A stretch of 64,000 nucleotides of DNA, taken from the NCBI GenBank assembly GCA_963457665.1, contig OY735237.1, positions 1,402,001 to 1,466,000 of the forward strand. The letters run 5' to 3'. Below, piece after piece: positions 1-9,479 of this stretch (position 1 is its first letter; every line of letters begins with the position of its first letter). The notes beneath the pieces were generated by a model, which saw only the letters and a list, made by a program, of their open reading frames with translations, was not told the origin of the DNA and did no database searches. This stretch comes from Thysanoteuthis rhombus (taxonomy: Eukaryota > Mollusca > Cephalopoda > Oegopsida > Thysanoteuthidae). The position numbers and the translations under genes are program-made.

Positions 1-277
1 ATAATTACTTGATTATCCCCGTCAAAAATAATTAACCCATGAAAACTACACTTACCCATTAAATCTGATAGGATTAATAATGGTATATTTACAATTCGTA
101 TCAATAATTTTTTCAGGGGTTTTAGTATATAGTTCTTCCCTTTATCTATGTACTCGTATTTTGTGAACCAGAAATCAAAAATATTGCTGATTCTGGTCAT
201 ATTCAGCCATACATAGAAACGCTCGGTGAAATGGAATATTTTTTTGGGGGGGGAGGGTTGTTAAAATTCCGTCAAAT
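1..277. other. AT-rich sequence with no recognised gene
   Basis: I see no coding frame, tRNA-like sequence or clear repeat here apart from a short G-run near 247-257. It ends at the TGA-type tail of a minus-strand RTE fragment. Confidence 0.5.
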
Positions 278-477
278 ATCATCATCCTCATCATCATCAG
301 TCTTTTAACGTCCGTTGTTGGACATAGACTTTCCCCAGGATTTGCCACACTTCTCTATCATGAGCGTCGCGGAGCCAGTACTTCCTGAACTTGTCTAGCT
401 CGTCTCTCCATCTAATATTATGCCAGCCTCTATTGTGCATGTGATCTCAGGGGATCCATGTCGTGAGTCGTGATGTC
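278..477 (-). mobile_element. RTE-type LINE, 3' end fragment
   Basis: Read on the minus strand this is the last 200 bases of an RTE LINE. It encodes the carboxy-terminal tail seen in the other copies (W-R-D-E-L-D-K-F-R-K-Y-W then GKVYVQQRTLKD) and stops in a short (TGA)n tract at 278-299. Everything upstream is missing, as expected of a 5'-truncated insertion. Where other copies read CAATGGACATCA, this one runs into a (TTG)n microsatellite at about 478-513, so its truncated 5' end is next to or inside a simple repeat. It cannot make a protein. Confidence 0.85.
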
Positions 478-511
<34 letters not shown>

Positions 512-513
512 AC
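478..513. repeat. (TTG)n microsatellite
   Basis: About eleven TTG repeats lie at the truncated 5' edge of the RTE fragment. A poly-Asn frame across this tract is a translation of the repeat and not a gene. Confidence 0.9.
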
Positions 514-531
514 TACTACATATGGACGATA

Positions 532-1000
532 AAGGGGTCGATGGTTTAAAAAGTTTGGCAACCCCAAGAATTGACAGTGAAAGCAAAGTATAGACGACTA
601 ATGTCATATTTCAAAATACATCGAAATGAAAAACCCTGGAGAGTTCATATTTGCCAACAATAGAATATTACTTTAACAAATTTGAATATTTGTACACCAA
701 AGGTCAGAGTATTTTGTTATAATCCGCAAAAAGTCTGTGTGTACTCGCGAACCGCAAAACTACTTGGCATAAACCCATGAAATTTTCATCTTACTTAAAT
801 AATCTTTGAAAATCTTTTAAAAGATACAATAAAAAAGGCTTTTAGGAAAAGGGCTGATGGTCTAAAAGGCAGTGAAACCAAAGCATAGACGATACGTGTG
901 TTTCAAAATAGGATTTTACTTCAATCAATTGAATAGAAAACGTTTACACAAGAGGGCAGAGCATTCAGATATTTTAATAAAGTCTATACGTCTTTTAGGA
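532..1000 (+). repeat. diverged direct duplication, spacing about 305 bp
   Basis: The stretch 532-735 and the stretch 845-1000 share a series of words in the same order: GGTCGATGGTTTAAAA against GGCTGATGGTCTAAAA, CAGTGAAAGCAAAGTATAGA against CAGTGAAACCAAAGCATAGA, then TTTCAAAATA and GGTCAGAG against GGGCAGAG. This reads as an old local duplication. No protein is supported; the short frames across it do not keep the same reading frame in both copies. Confidence 0.5.
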
Positions 1001-1544
1001 GTACTTTTCTTAAAAAAAACTTTTAACGCCGTGAACCACTTGAAACTGCACCTTATTGAAAGTGGATCTCTCCTGTAGTTGAAGCATAATTAATCAGTTG
1101 AGGTTATTTGGCATTCTCCGCTTTTTTTTTACAAATCGGAATCTTCTCCCTGAAAAAGACTTCTAAAAAGTTTGTAAATTCATAAAGTATCATTGTGACG
1201 TATGAGAAACAAACCACTTTGATATCACTTGAGTCTAAAATCCATGTAAGGAAATATCAAATTTCAAAGTAAATGGGTATTAAAAAGTTATCTCACTTCC
1301 ATAGTTATGTAATTCAGAATTCTATTCACAGAAGAGTCCCACTCTCAATTTGGAGTTGAGTCAAACAATGAATGATATCATGAGTTTATATAATCTATTA
1401 CTATTATAGATACCAAGTGGCTTTCCCTCCAAACCAGGATATAAATACTTGAATATTGATAAAGATATCTTCTTTACACTGAAATCGTACTTTGGTCAAT
1501 AATCTGAATTTGGATAGTCCATGCATCATGACTATCATAGGGAT

Positions 1545-1546
<2 letters not shown>
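1001..1546. other. AT-rich stretch without recognised features
   Basis: I see no gene, tRNA-like element or tandem repeat. The region ends at the CAT/ATG tract that forms the tail of the minus-strand RTE fragment. Confidence 0.4.
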
Positions 1547-1585
<39 letters not shown>

Positions 1586-2277
1586 GTCTTTTATTGTCTG
1601 TTGTTGGACATAAACAGTCCCCAGGATTCGACACACCTTTCTACCATGGGCTTCGTGGATCCAATACTTTCTGAGCTTGTCTAGTTCGTCTCACTATGTT
1701 ATATTCTACTGGCCTTGGTTTTACGTGTGATCTCTGGGGATCGATGTTCTGAGTCGTCATGTCCAATGGCTGTCTGCCATTCTTGCAACATGGCCAGTCC
1801 ATAGCCATTTGACTTTTCTCATGGATTCTATGATGTCTTGGACTCCTGTTTTTCCATAATACATTGTGCTGTCTTGTGATCCGTCCATGTGAGGTTGAGC
1901 ATGTTTTGTTCATGTGTGCACTACATGGTCCTCAGTTTGAGGGTCAATCTTTTGGTTAAGTTCCATGTTTCAGCTCCGTAGGTGACTTTCGGGGTGCCTT
2001 GGTTGTATACCCTTCTTATTAGGTTTAGTGGGATCTTCTTGTTCTTGAAGATTGAGCTTGCTCTACCGAAGACCTGCCATTCTAGATTGATTCTTCACTT
2101 GATTTCTTCTTCTTCAGAGGATTTCATGGAGATTTGTTGTCCTAGGTAGATGTCTGCTTTATCCAGTTCTGCATTTTCGGTTTTGACCGGTGTTTTTTTT
2201 TTTGACATGTTAATTGTCCATGACTTTTGTCTCACTAGAGTTCATGTGAAGGCAAACCTATGTTGCTTTCTTCATTC
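1547..2277 (-). mobile_element. RTE-type LINE, 3' fragment with (ATG)n tail
   Basis: Minus-strand RTE fragment whose tail is a (CAT)n tract at 1547-1585 (thirteen units on the plus strand). Reading the minus strand toward lower coordinates, it begins near the segment equivalent to NEESKK, passes the FSKTK-like and YLGQ-like part downstream of the reverse transcriptase active site, and ends with the conserved tail ...GHVA-R.., W-R-D-E-L-, VYVQQ-TIKD. The frame is broken repeatedly. Short Ser- and Asp-rich frames on both strands around 1404-1674 are translations of the trinucleotide tract. Confidence 0.9.
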
Positions 2278-2319
2278 AGCCTGCATCAAGATGATCTTCC
2301 AAAACCTAGACTGGGGAGA
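2278..2319 (+). mobile_element. short inverted RTE piece abutting the 5' end of the fragment at 1547-2277
   Basis: Directly after the minus-strand fragment, the plus strand reads GCCTGCATCAAGATGATC and then CTAGACTGGGG. This is the sense-strand RTE segment coding C-L-K-M-I-F-R-R-L-D found in the other copies. In the element it lies a few dozen codons upstream of the point where the main fragment begins, but here it points the opposite way. Such a 5' inversion is the known product of twin priming in LINE insertion. The piece is short, so chance rearrangement cannot be excluded. Confidence 0.65.
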
Positions 2320-2339
2320 TTAGAAGATTAGAAGATTTA

Positions 2340-2740
2340 TCAACCATTAAATTCATATGAAAAAATTGATCGTCAATATCAAGGGAAATAACTTACAATT
2401 ATCTCCCTTTGACCATAAAGACAGTCTGCATTGCATGACTACAATTTGGATTCAAGTCAGTTGAAACGTCCATCTCTTAAGAGACGATTCCCACTGGAGT
2501 ATGACCGGGTGGTGACGAAGTCCTGATTTCCTTCGTGTGCGTCCTCAAGTCTGCTCCAAATTGACATGAAAGATACTAAGAGTTATCTCCCCCTAATTTT
2601 GAAAATTTTCTCTTTTATCTGAATAAAAGCCGATTCAGTTATTATGATAATCATAATGTGAGTAGATGATGGACCAAGAAATATAAACCTAGCTCCAAAA
2701 TAGCTAGATTTACCTTCAAAATAGCTATATTCTATCTCAG
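2340..2740. other. unassigned spacer with an imperfect palindrome
   Basis: There is no coding signal. At 2380-2409 AGGGAAATAACT is followed after four bases by ATTATCTCCCTT, an imperfect inverted repeat. A related GAGTTATCTCCCCC appears near 2580. I associate such motifs with mollusc intergenic DNA, which is a recollection and not something tested here. After 2690 the sequence enters the flank of the tRNA repeat, marked by the words AAAATAGCTAGATT and CTATTTT. Confidence 0.4.
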
Positions 2741-2896
2741 TTCGGTTATAATGTGGTTGGCTTTCTTGCACCTAATTTTGTCTTAAACATATTTAAATTA
2801 TCATGAATTGATTACATTTCGGTTCAAAATAATAACATTTCACCAGGTTTGATAAACGCTTAAGAAATTGACTAACAAAGCAGAAAAAAGTCCTAT

Positions 2897-2978
2897 AGCA
2901 CGAGTGGGGTTTGAACCCACGCGGACAATTGTCCATTGGAACTTAAGTCCAACGCCTTAACCACTCGGCCATCGTGCT
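2897..2978 (-). tRNA. tRNA-Leu(UAA), copy outside the tandem units
   Basis: Intact 82-nt class II tRNA on the minus strand. The acceptor arms AGCACGA and TCGTGCT pair fully. The anticodon stem TTGGA/TCCAA encloses loop CTTAAGT, giving anticodon UAA. The long variable arm GGACAATTGTCC is the leucine/serine type. The T arm is GTGGG-TTCAAAC-CCCAC, and A-box and B-box promoter sequences are internal. Eleven bases past the 3' end the minus strand has a run of six T, a normal RNA polymerase III terminator. There is no intron. Identity as Leu rests on the anticodon, the variable arm and close similarity to metazoan tRNA-Leu(UAA). Confidence 0.93.
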
Positions 2979-3086
2979 TATTGATATGAGCGTAAAACCA
3001 TTATACCAATGGATAATTGCAATCAATGAAAACAGCGTTGTTGACAGAATAGTCAGAACTGAGAGGAAAGCCAATGGTATTGTTTT

Positions 3087-3158
3087 GGTCTCCTTGGCCA
3101 AACGGTATAAAGTGCTGTTTTCATGAAATAGGAATTTTGAGTTCAGATCTCACTAAGA
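3087..3158 (+). pseudogene. tRNA-Thr-like fossil paired with the type I tRNA-Leu
   Basis: The sequence reads GGTCTCCTTGGCCAAACGG, then AAAGTGCTG, loop TTCATGA, then GAGTTCAGATCTCACT, so D-arm, anticodon and T-arm remnants are in tRNA order. Its anticodon loop now reads CAU and the stems no longer pair. Equivalent copies lie at 21268-21338, 32504-32574 and 45088-45158, with a shortened one at about 11745-11808. Threonine origin is inferred by comparison with better copies at 61301-61370 and 17325-17398. Confidence 0.6.
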
Positions 3159-3429
3159 TATAAACTATTAAAAGTGTCATGCTTATTTAAAATATGACAT
3201 AAAATTCAAAGACAATCCATCCTTTAGCATCTCATGTTGGCAAGTATGTTTAGCTATTTACAGTTTATAATGGCCAGAAGCCGCCATATTCTTTGAATTC
3301 CAGCTAACTTATCAGAAGAAAAATATTTTATTAGTCATCAGACTTAATCGGCTATTTCGACAAATCTTTTTCCCATAATGTCATTCCTACTTCCTTAGTT
3401 CTTGCTTTCCAAACAGCAGGCACTCCTTT

Positions 3430-3800
3430 TTTTTGTCCCCTTTCTCATTAAACTACTTCACCAACGGGACATAATTCTACGAGACAATAGCAGTTGTGTA
3501 CTTTGATCGTTGTGATATGATATGAAGACGCTGTACTTTCACTCAGCCTCGTTATTGATTTATATTGTTTGAATTTCGTCATGACCATCAGTGCTTTCAA
3601 GAAATTGAATACTTTAAATTCATCAAGGGGTTAAAGCATATAAAATGGAAGTAATTTGACATGTCAGGTCACTGATATAATCGTCTTTTTTTCACTGGTG
3701 TCACAGGTTGGTGTTAGAGTTCAAGTAAAAGAAAAAAGAACTTTGGATGCTGATTTTCATGGCAGAGAGAGATTAGGTCAGAGTTCGAGTTGAATCAGTT
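3430..3800 (+). repeat. conserved spacer block of the tRNA repeat
   Basis: This block of about 350 bp recurs across the window in a fixed order: a CTCCTTTTTTTTGTCCCC word, CTTATTAAA, ACGTGACAT, AGAGAATAGC, TGTATTTTCACTCAG, a TTGAATTTCGTCAT word, CACTGCTTT-TAGAAATTGA, GAAAGTAACTTGAC, a CACAGGT-AGTGTT word and GGATGCTGATTTTCATG. Copies lie at 9760-10040, 16560-16960, 20000-20290, 25725-26110, 30510-30800, 38290-38700, 43095-43390, 50880-51270 and, partially, 57640-57780; an inverted copy is at about 59560-59900. It normally precedes a tRNA-Leu or Leu-like sequence and carries no reading frame conserved between copies. Confidence 0.8.
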
Positions 3801-4490
3801 GGATTTGGGGGGACAGAGGAGGGCGGTTCCAGCTTACTCAATAAATGGAACAACTATGTATTGAGACGCCAAAACGAATCCTTAATATAAATTGTAAATC
3901 TTCATTCATTTAACTCATCAAATTTATTTGGCTATCGTAAATTTTTATTGACCAATTCTTATTGATGGAGATTGATAAGTAAATGTATAATGATTCGAAT
4001 TTTGGGGGGATTTTCAGATATTCGTTCCATCAGACCCATGGCCAATTGGAAGAGAAGGAAGACTGTGTTACGCCAACCAGCAACTTTAGAACAACTTACC
4101 TTAAGCATAGGTGATAGTAATTCAAACTTGATTATTCATTGTCACTCAATCTTGGGCGCCATTAACCAAGATCTGTTCAGAGAAATTCAGGCTACAGCCA
4201 TTACTTTCCAGGTAGTGGTAAAGGATAAACTGCATTTAAAATTTGTGTCAAATTTTGAAGAACCGGAACATAAAAATTCTTTCTGTGAGTCTGAATATAG
4301 TTATTTTCTTTATCAAGTGAAACTGGAAATCGTGAAATTGGTTGATTTGGGCTCCTTTTATCCACAAATGATGAAACATACTTGACAACACTAGATGGTA
4401 TGTGAAGGATCTTTTTTTTTTTTAAATTCTGTGCCACATTTTGAGAACAATAGTTCAAGTATCGATTTTAACTTTTATCATCGAGTTTAA
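3801..4490. other. spacer with relics of the tRNA repeat; no gene supported
   Basis: A frame of 137 codons runs at 3972-4385 on the plus strand, but it has no recognisable domain and overlaps repeat-derived sequence. From about 4380 to 4490 the words CACTAGATGGTA, CACATTTTGAGAA and AAGTATCGATTTTAAC match the inverted-arm spacer found at 13810-13900 and equivalents. I treat the frame as chance. Confidence 0.5.
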
Positions 4491-4494
4491 AAGG

Positions 4495-5190
4495 TCGGCC
4501 AACTCATGACGTTCAGGGAAACAAAAATCATGTGCAATAATCATGTTGAGAATAAGAACATAACTGTCAAAATAGAAGATGCAAAACTCGGCAAGATAGA
4601 CCACTAGTTCTACCTAGGACAACGAATATCCATGAGATCCTCAAAAGAGGAGGAAATCAAGCGAAGAATCACTCTGGAAGGGCAAGCCTTCGGCAGAGCA
4701 AGCTTAACTTTAAAAAAACAAGACGATCCTAATAATCCTAAAAAGAAAAGTATGCAATCAATGTATCCTCCCGATAGTCACTTATGGAGCTGAAACATGG
4801 AACCTAACCAAGAGACAGAGCTGCAAACTGAGAAGCATGCAGCGTGGGCATGAGAGTATCTTGTTCAACCTTACATGGAGAGATCACAAGACAGCATAGT
4901 ATATCAGGAAGAAAACGAGAGTCAGAGACATCATAGAAACTTTTAAAAACTAAAATGGCAATGGGCAGGTCATGTTGCAAGAATAGCAGACAACTGATGG
5001 ACATCACGTCTCACAACATTGATACCTCATTGATATCATGAGAAACCGAGGATGACAGAGCACAAGATGGGTGATGAACTAGACAGATTCAGGTAATACT
5101 GGCTCCGCGACGCCCATGACAGAGAATTGTGTCGAATCCTGGGGAAGGTCTATCTCCAACGACGGACATTAAAAGACTTATGATGATGAA
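4495..5190 (+). mobile_element. RTE-type LINE, 3' fragment
   Basis: Plus-strand RTE fragment of about 0.7 kb. It begins in the segment equivalent to GLHMNFSKTK, continues through a YLGQRIS-like and EIKRRITL-like stretch, then V-T-Y-G-A-E-T-W, the carboxy-terminal W-AGHVARI motif, an R-W-DELDRFR-like stretch and VYLQRRTLKD, ending in a short TGATGATGA tail at about 5178-5189. The reverse transcriptase catalytic core is absent. Several in-frame stops and indels break the frame. It was probably 5'-truncated at insertion. Confidence 0.9.
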
Positions 5191-5232
5191 TGTTTAAAAA
5201 ACCATAATACCGATACTTTTCCATTAAACTTC

Positions 5233-5306
5233 GGTTGGTATAAATGAGATTCGAACTCACGTTGCCTGGTTCATACGACTAGTGGTCAAAACACTGAGCT
5301 ATGAAG
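5233..5306 (-). pseudogene. tRNA-Thr-like fossil
   Basis: Read on the minus strand: CATAGCTCAGTG, then CTAGT-CGTATGA-ACCAG, then GTGAGTTCGAATCTCA. This keeps the A box, anticodon arm and B box of a tRNA, but the acceptor stem does not pair and the anticodon loop has drifted (reads UAU). It is followed on the plus strand by a Leu-like fossil at 5394-5474, giving the same Thr(-)/Leu(+) order seen in the inverted arms of the tandem units. Confidence 0.6.
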
Positions 5307-5393
5307 GCCATTTTAGTTTATTTCACTGTTTGGCAGATTTTATTAAAACTTGTTAATTATCAATATAACGGTTTCGCTGAGATAAGGATATTC

Positions 5394-5474
5394 AATACGA
5401 TGACCGAGTGGTTAATGATTGGTTTTAAGTTTCAATGGGTGAGGGTTCACATAGGTTCGAACCTTACTCATGTT
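5394..5474 (+). pseudogene. tRNA-Leu(UAA)-like fossil
   Basis: An 81-nt Leu-like sequence with GATGACCGAGTGGTTAATG (A box), anticodon arm TTGGT-TTTAAGT-TTCAA (anticodon UAA), a drifted variable arm and a GGTTCGAACC B box. The acceptor arms AATACGA and TCATGTT pair poorly. Probably a decayed member of the same tRNA-Leu family. Confidence 0.75.
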
Positions 5475-7600
5475 AAAATCATTTTAGTTGCTGAATTAAT
5501 TTTCTTAAGTGTTCAACAAACCTGGTTAAACTGTATGATTTTGAGTCTAGATTTACTTAATTCATGCCAATGGAAACAGCCCTATTTCAGTCGAAGTCAA
5601 AATTAGTCAAAATATCTGCCGTTGCTGTGTGTGACAATTACCAACATCCAATGTTATAAAGCCCATGATAGGGGTCAAGAGAGCCAACCGCGTTATTAAG
5701 TAATTTGATCCCTTCTTCTAAGTGGGATGGACCTTTCTATCTCGAAAATCAGCATTCAAAATCCAGACAAATTACCTTCATTCTATATGCCATAACCATT
5801 AAAAATTTTCAAAATATTCAATTTTTAGGAATAACAATTGTTATGATAAAATTCAAAATAATAACCAGACTGAGTGAAAGTATCTTTTTTCTATGTCTTG
5901 TTATATCACTATAGTTAATAGATCAATGTCATGTTGGTAGGGAACTTCAATAAGAGAGGGCCAAATGAAAGCAGTGCCTGCTGTTTGCAAAGCAAAGACA
6001 AAGTGAAGGAGGAATGACATTGAGAGAACAGAGTGGTAAAATTAACCCTTTCCCGGCTAGATCGGAGAACCCCAATCCAGTTTGGCCAATACAATTCTAC
6101 GATAACCGATTGAATCAGATAAGCGTAATAAAAGCAAGTGTACAATTTTTAGTAATAATCTGTTCAGGGATCTTATTATAAAGTAATTTTCCATCGTTAA
6201 GTTGGCAGGAGATCGAAGAATTCATCGGATTTCGGCCATTATTAACCATAAGCATGCTTGACTGCACTAAAAGGTGATAGAAAGACTTTTTTTTAAATAC
6301 TTTGTGTCAAATTTTGAGAACTATAACACGTTTGTTTGGGCCCTTGTAAGATTCGAACTCAAAATACCTGGTTTTGGCAAACACGATATCAAGGTGTTTC
6401 CTTTGGGTTTCGATTAATCTCTCAGTCAACAACGTAGTGTTTATTTACAGGTATTATACATGAATATAACAATGTTCAATCCAAGCGATTGAAAACGAGG
6501 CTATCTTGATCAAAGACAAAATTATTCAAAACATCTGCCATTCTTTTATGTGACTATAACGAGTATTCAACATTATACTGCATGTTTTGAAGTCAAAGGA
6601 AGCTAGCCACGCTATAAGTGACTGCGATAGAATTTAGCTATTTTGAAGCTAGATCTAGCTATTTTGGGGTTAAGTTTATATTTTTGCTGCGTCCATTATC
6701 TATCCACGTTATAGTGCGAATCAAGCTTTAGCGCACAGAGTTGGGGGGGATCAATACTGCTATCAAGCTAAGTCTTTTACATCTTTAGACCATTTATCAG
6801 TCTTTTGTATTCCAGTTTGTATTTGAATCAGGACAATATTAAGTTAACTCCAATGACTGTTCGGATTTGTAGCTTCTTGCTGTGTCCTCTAGAGACACTG
6901 CTCAGTGATGGCTGCAGCATGAATTTCTCTGGACAGATGTAGCACTTGTACTCTTGGTTGATGGTGACCAAGACTAACTGACAATGAATAATTAGATTTG
7001 TATTACTGTTACTTATGCTTAAGGTAAGTTGTTTTAAATTCTAAATTCTAAATTCGTTGGTTGATGTAACCCGAATCTTCCTTCTCCTTCAATTGGCCCT
7101 GGGTCTGATGAAACGAATATCTAAAAACCAAATAATTTCAAATAATTATTTATTTACAAGTCAATACTCTTTAAAAATTGCCATAAAAAACTCCAATATC
7201 CGATTAAATTTGGTAAGTTTAATGAAATCATATGGACAATTCTCTTCATTACATTTACCGGATATCGAAAAATCTAGCCTTCTTTGGCAATTTTCACTGA
7301 TAAATAACGACACATTCTTGGCAACACCAAATGGATTTTAGAATGTGAAGGATTTTCTTTACTGTGTCAAATTTGTGGATGATGAAGTGTAAGTATCGAG
7401 TTGACTTTTTATTCATTGAGTTAAATCTACTTTAAAAACCGGACTATCTTTATATTTTTATCAAAACCAGTGCTAGATCAGAATGCCGGCGGTAACATTG
7501 GAAATCATGACCGCTAGTTTACAAGAGCTCAAGTATTGAATTACTTTTTTTTCATCGAGTTTAATATTCTAAAATAGGTCTAGCGATACTTTTTCATTAA
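5475..7600. other. long stretch of decayed tRNA-repeat spacer; no gene
   Basis: No coding region is supported. Parts resemble the repeat spacer on the minus strand: GTCATGTTGGTAGGGAACTT-like and GCAGTGCCTGC at 5930-5990, GATTAAATC/GATAAGCGTAATAAAAGC words near 6110-6140, and a Thr-like remnant GATTCGAACTC at about 6350. Near 6640-6680 the palindromic word AGCTAGATCTAGCT appears, as it does beside several tRNA-Leu copies. From 7330 to 7600 spacer words recur (GGCAACACCAAATGG, AAGTATCGAGTTGAC). Confidence 0.5.
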
Positions 7601-7601
7601 A

Positions 7602-7898
7602 TGGAATCATGCTCAACCTCACATGGAGAGATCACAAGACAGCACAATATATCAGAAAAAATAGGGGTCAGAAACATCATAGAATCTATTAGAAAACTCA
7701 AATAGCAATGGGCTGGTCATGTTGCAAGAATGACAGACAACCGATGGACATCACGAATCACAACATGGATCCCCAGAGACCACATGCAAAACCTAGGCCA
7801 ACAGAACACAAGATGGAGAGATGAATTAGACAAGTTCAGAAAATACTGGCTCCACGATGGCCCATGAGAAATGTGACGGATCCTGGGGGAAGTTCTAT
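7602..7898 (+). mobile_element. RTE-type LINE, 3' fragment, left part of an interrupted copy
   Basis: This encodes the carboxy-terminal region M-L-N-L-T-W-R-D-H-K-T-A-Q-Y, then W-AGHVARMTDNRW, T-W-I-P-R-D-H, RWRDELDKFRKYWL, and stops at the word AAGTTCTAT within the G-K-V-Y segment. The remaining codons and tail of the same copy appear at 8283-8333, so the element is split by about 385 bp of other sequence. Upstream of 7602 there is no RTE sequence, indicating 5' truncation. Confidence 0.85.
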
Positions 7899-8282
7899 AA
7901 TTTTTCTTCTAAATTTTCTTTCATATTTGTTTCAGCTGATAACTCCCAAGATTGCACTGTTGTGTGGTTCTGTTTTCCCGATCTATATTTTTCCAAGTTA
8001 ATCTTTGAATTATTTATACTCGTAATGTTTATCACACAAGTTGGTAAAATGTTCCAGTATTTCGAAATTCTCAACGGGAAAAGGAATCATTTTGTTTTTC
8101 TGATGGACCTTGCTAGTAAATTTCCCATCCTTTCCGGACTGATCTAACATTGGAGTTCTCTTATATGTGAACCATTTAATATTTAAAAGTTCCTATCAAG
8201 TTTCCTTTTGTCTTGCTCTCAAACAAAGTAGTCAGGTCTGTAGTCTGTCATTATAACTTGAATCTCTTATACCACGTATCAT
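7899..8282. other. sequence of about 385 bp splitting an RTE copy, unidentified
   Basis: In other copies GGTCTATGTCCAACGACGGACG is continuous, but here AAGTTCTAT and AACGACGGACG are separated by this stretch. It is AT-rich, shows no clear terminal inverted repeats or clear target duplication, and I see no match to it elsewhere in the window. It could be a short non-autonomous insertion or a remnant of a local rearrangement. The open frame within it is not supported as a gene. Confidence 0.6.
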
Positions 8283-8304
8283 TTAACGACGGACGTTAAA
8301 AGAC

Positions 8305-8333
<29 letters not shown>
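8283..8333 (+). mobile_element. RTE-type LINE, last codons and (TGA)n tail
   Basis: ACGACGGACGTTAAAAGAC codes Q-R-R-T-L-K-D, and the stop codon TGA is the first unit of a TGA microsatellite of about ten units that forms the 3' tail. This is the right end of the copy beginning at 7602 and directly abuts the left edge of tandem unit 1. Confidence 0.9.
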
Positions 8334-8335
<2 letters not shown>

Positions 8336-8690
8336 CTCATATCTGAACCACTGGGGGTGGAAGTGAGAAAGATAAGCTGTGAGACTAATCGCGTGAGAAT
8401 CGAAAGGAAGAAGGAAGAAATAAAAAAAGAGAAAAGGGAAGAAGAAGAAAAAGGTGAGTTAATTCAGTAGAGGAGATATCGATAAAAGAAGGGACTCTTG
8501 CTTTTAAGTTAGGGGACCAATGGTTGGTTACCTGAAAAAGGTCAGAAGTGAATAGTTGGGTGTCTCCGGACGGTCTAGGGGCAACTGTTTCATGACTACT
8601 GGCAGTAGAAAGATTGATTGACCTGTCTGTCTCTATGTTCCGCTCTCTTTCCATTGATGTAAGCGACAATTTTGTTTTGTCTTCAAAAAA
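8334..8690 (-). repeat. CT-rich dispersed repeat
   Basis: On the minus strand this is CT-rich, with CAACTATTCACTTCTGACC, GGTCCCCTAACTTAAAAGC, CTTCTTTTATCGATATCTCC and a long TTTTCTTCTTC tract. Copies start units 3 and 4 (29101-29440, 41685-42030), and a shortened one is at 18918-19030. A diverged relative in the opposite direction lies at about 60345-60830, sharing GTTCCCTAACTTAGAAGC and CATCAACTTACCCTC. A frame of 94-118 codons runs through it on the minus strand, but it is not conserved in the 60-kb copy, so I do not call a gene. Confidence 0.75.
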
Positions 8691-9014
8691 AGTCTAACAA
8701 TATATTTTCAGTCTGCCGAAGGAAAAAGTTAAGGTTTGATTTTGAATCCCAAGATGAGTTTTGTGTCTTTCTTTCTTTCCCTTACAGCAGCTGCAGTGCA
8801 TATGCATACATGGAAACTTATTAAGGTACATGATCGGCATACTCTCGCTATTATCCTTCTGTCATTGTTGTATATGATTATCACAGGCGTCATACACAAT
8901 AACACGCCTTAGAAAGATTTTTCAGAACAATAAATAACGAAAAATGCCTTGCATCACTGAATAATAAAGTGTGAAAGTTTGAAAATTTGAATCGTTATTA
9001 AATTTGAATAGCTC

Positions 9015-9450
9015 TTCCCTTCAACCTGTTGCTTCATTTTTTATCAAAATTTGCAATCAAACCTTAACCCTACAGTAACAATTACACTGGGTGAATCTTC
9101 CCTTCGACCTGTTGCATTTTTTCAATTAAAATTTGCAATAGGACCTTAACCCTACGGTAATGATTACACTACGCAAACCTTCCCTTCAACACATTGTGCT
9201 TTTTAAAAAAATCAAAACTTGTGATCAGACCTTAACCCTACGGTAATAATTACCCTAGAGGAACTTTCCCTTCTACATGTAGCTTTTTTTTTTCAATCAA
9301 AACTTGAAATTGGACCTTAACCCTACGGTAACGATAACACAAGGCAAATCTTCCCTTCAACCTGTTGCTTTTTTAAGATCAAAACTTGAAATCGGTCCTT
9401 TACCCTGCAGTACCGATTACAATAGGGGCACCTTCTCTTTAACCTGTTGC
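9015..9450 (+). repeat. 84-bp minisatellite, unit 1, five copies
   Basis: Five tandem copies of a unit of about 84 bp (starts of the ACCTTAACCCTA word near 9061, 9143, 9229, 9314 and 9397). Each has CTTCCCTTCAACCTGTTGC, a T-run, ATCAAAACTTG and CCTTAACCCTACGGTAA. Spacing varies from 82 to 86 bp. Frames running across it on both strands are products of the repeat. Confidence 0.93.
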
Positions 9451-9479
9451 TTAAAAAAAATTGCAAACAGAAATAAAGA

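Larger units (their letters stand above)
2741..3400. repeat. diverged upstream copy of the type I tRNA-Leu segment
   Basis: This stretch matches 11400-12020 (unit 1), about 20910-21360 (unit 2), 32150-32800 (unit 3) and 44730-45380 (unit 4) on both sides of the tRNA, including CACCAGGTTTGA upstream, the tRNA itself, ACAGCGTTGTTGACAGAATA downstream and the Thr-like sequence at 3087-3158. The match fades near 3400, before the RTE insertion point of the other copies. It is therefore a fifth, partial copy of the repeat family outside the four tandem units, and the minus-strand RTE that follows the segment in units 1-4 is absent from it. Confidence 0.85.

Noticed and set aside
395-607. Minus-strand frame with a poly-Asn run, and similar poly-Asp and poly-Ser frames at 1404-1674
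   Set aside because: The runs are translations of the TTG and CAT trinucleotide tracts, and the rest of each frame is antisense or out-of-frame RTE or spacer.
2897-2978. tRNA-Ser identity for the class II tRNAs
   Set aside because: The long variable arm fits Ser or Leu, but the anticodon UAA and the body sequence are those of leucine.
3972-4385. 137-codon plus-strand frame, one of the longest in the window
   Set aside because: No recognisable domain, signal peptide or composition of a real protein, and the surrounding sequence is tRNA-repeat spacer. Frames of this length arise by chance in 64 kb.
9061-9440. Possible internal telomere repeats (CCTTAACCCTA words)
   Set aside because: The word occurs once per 84-bp unit and is never repeated head to tail, so this is a minisatellite and not telomeric DNA.
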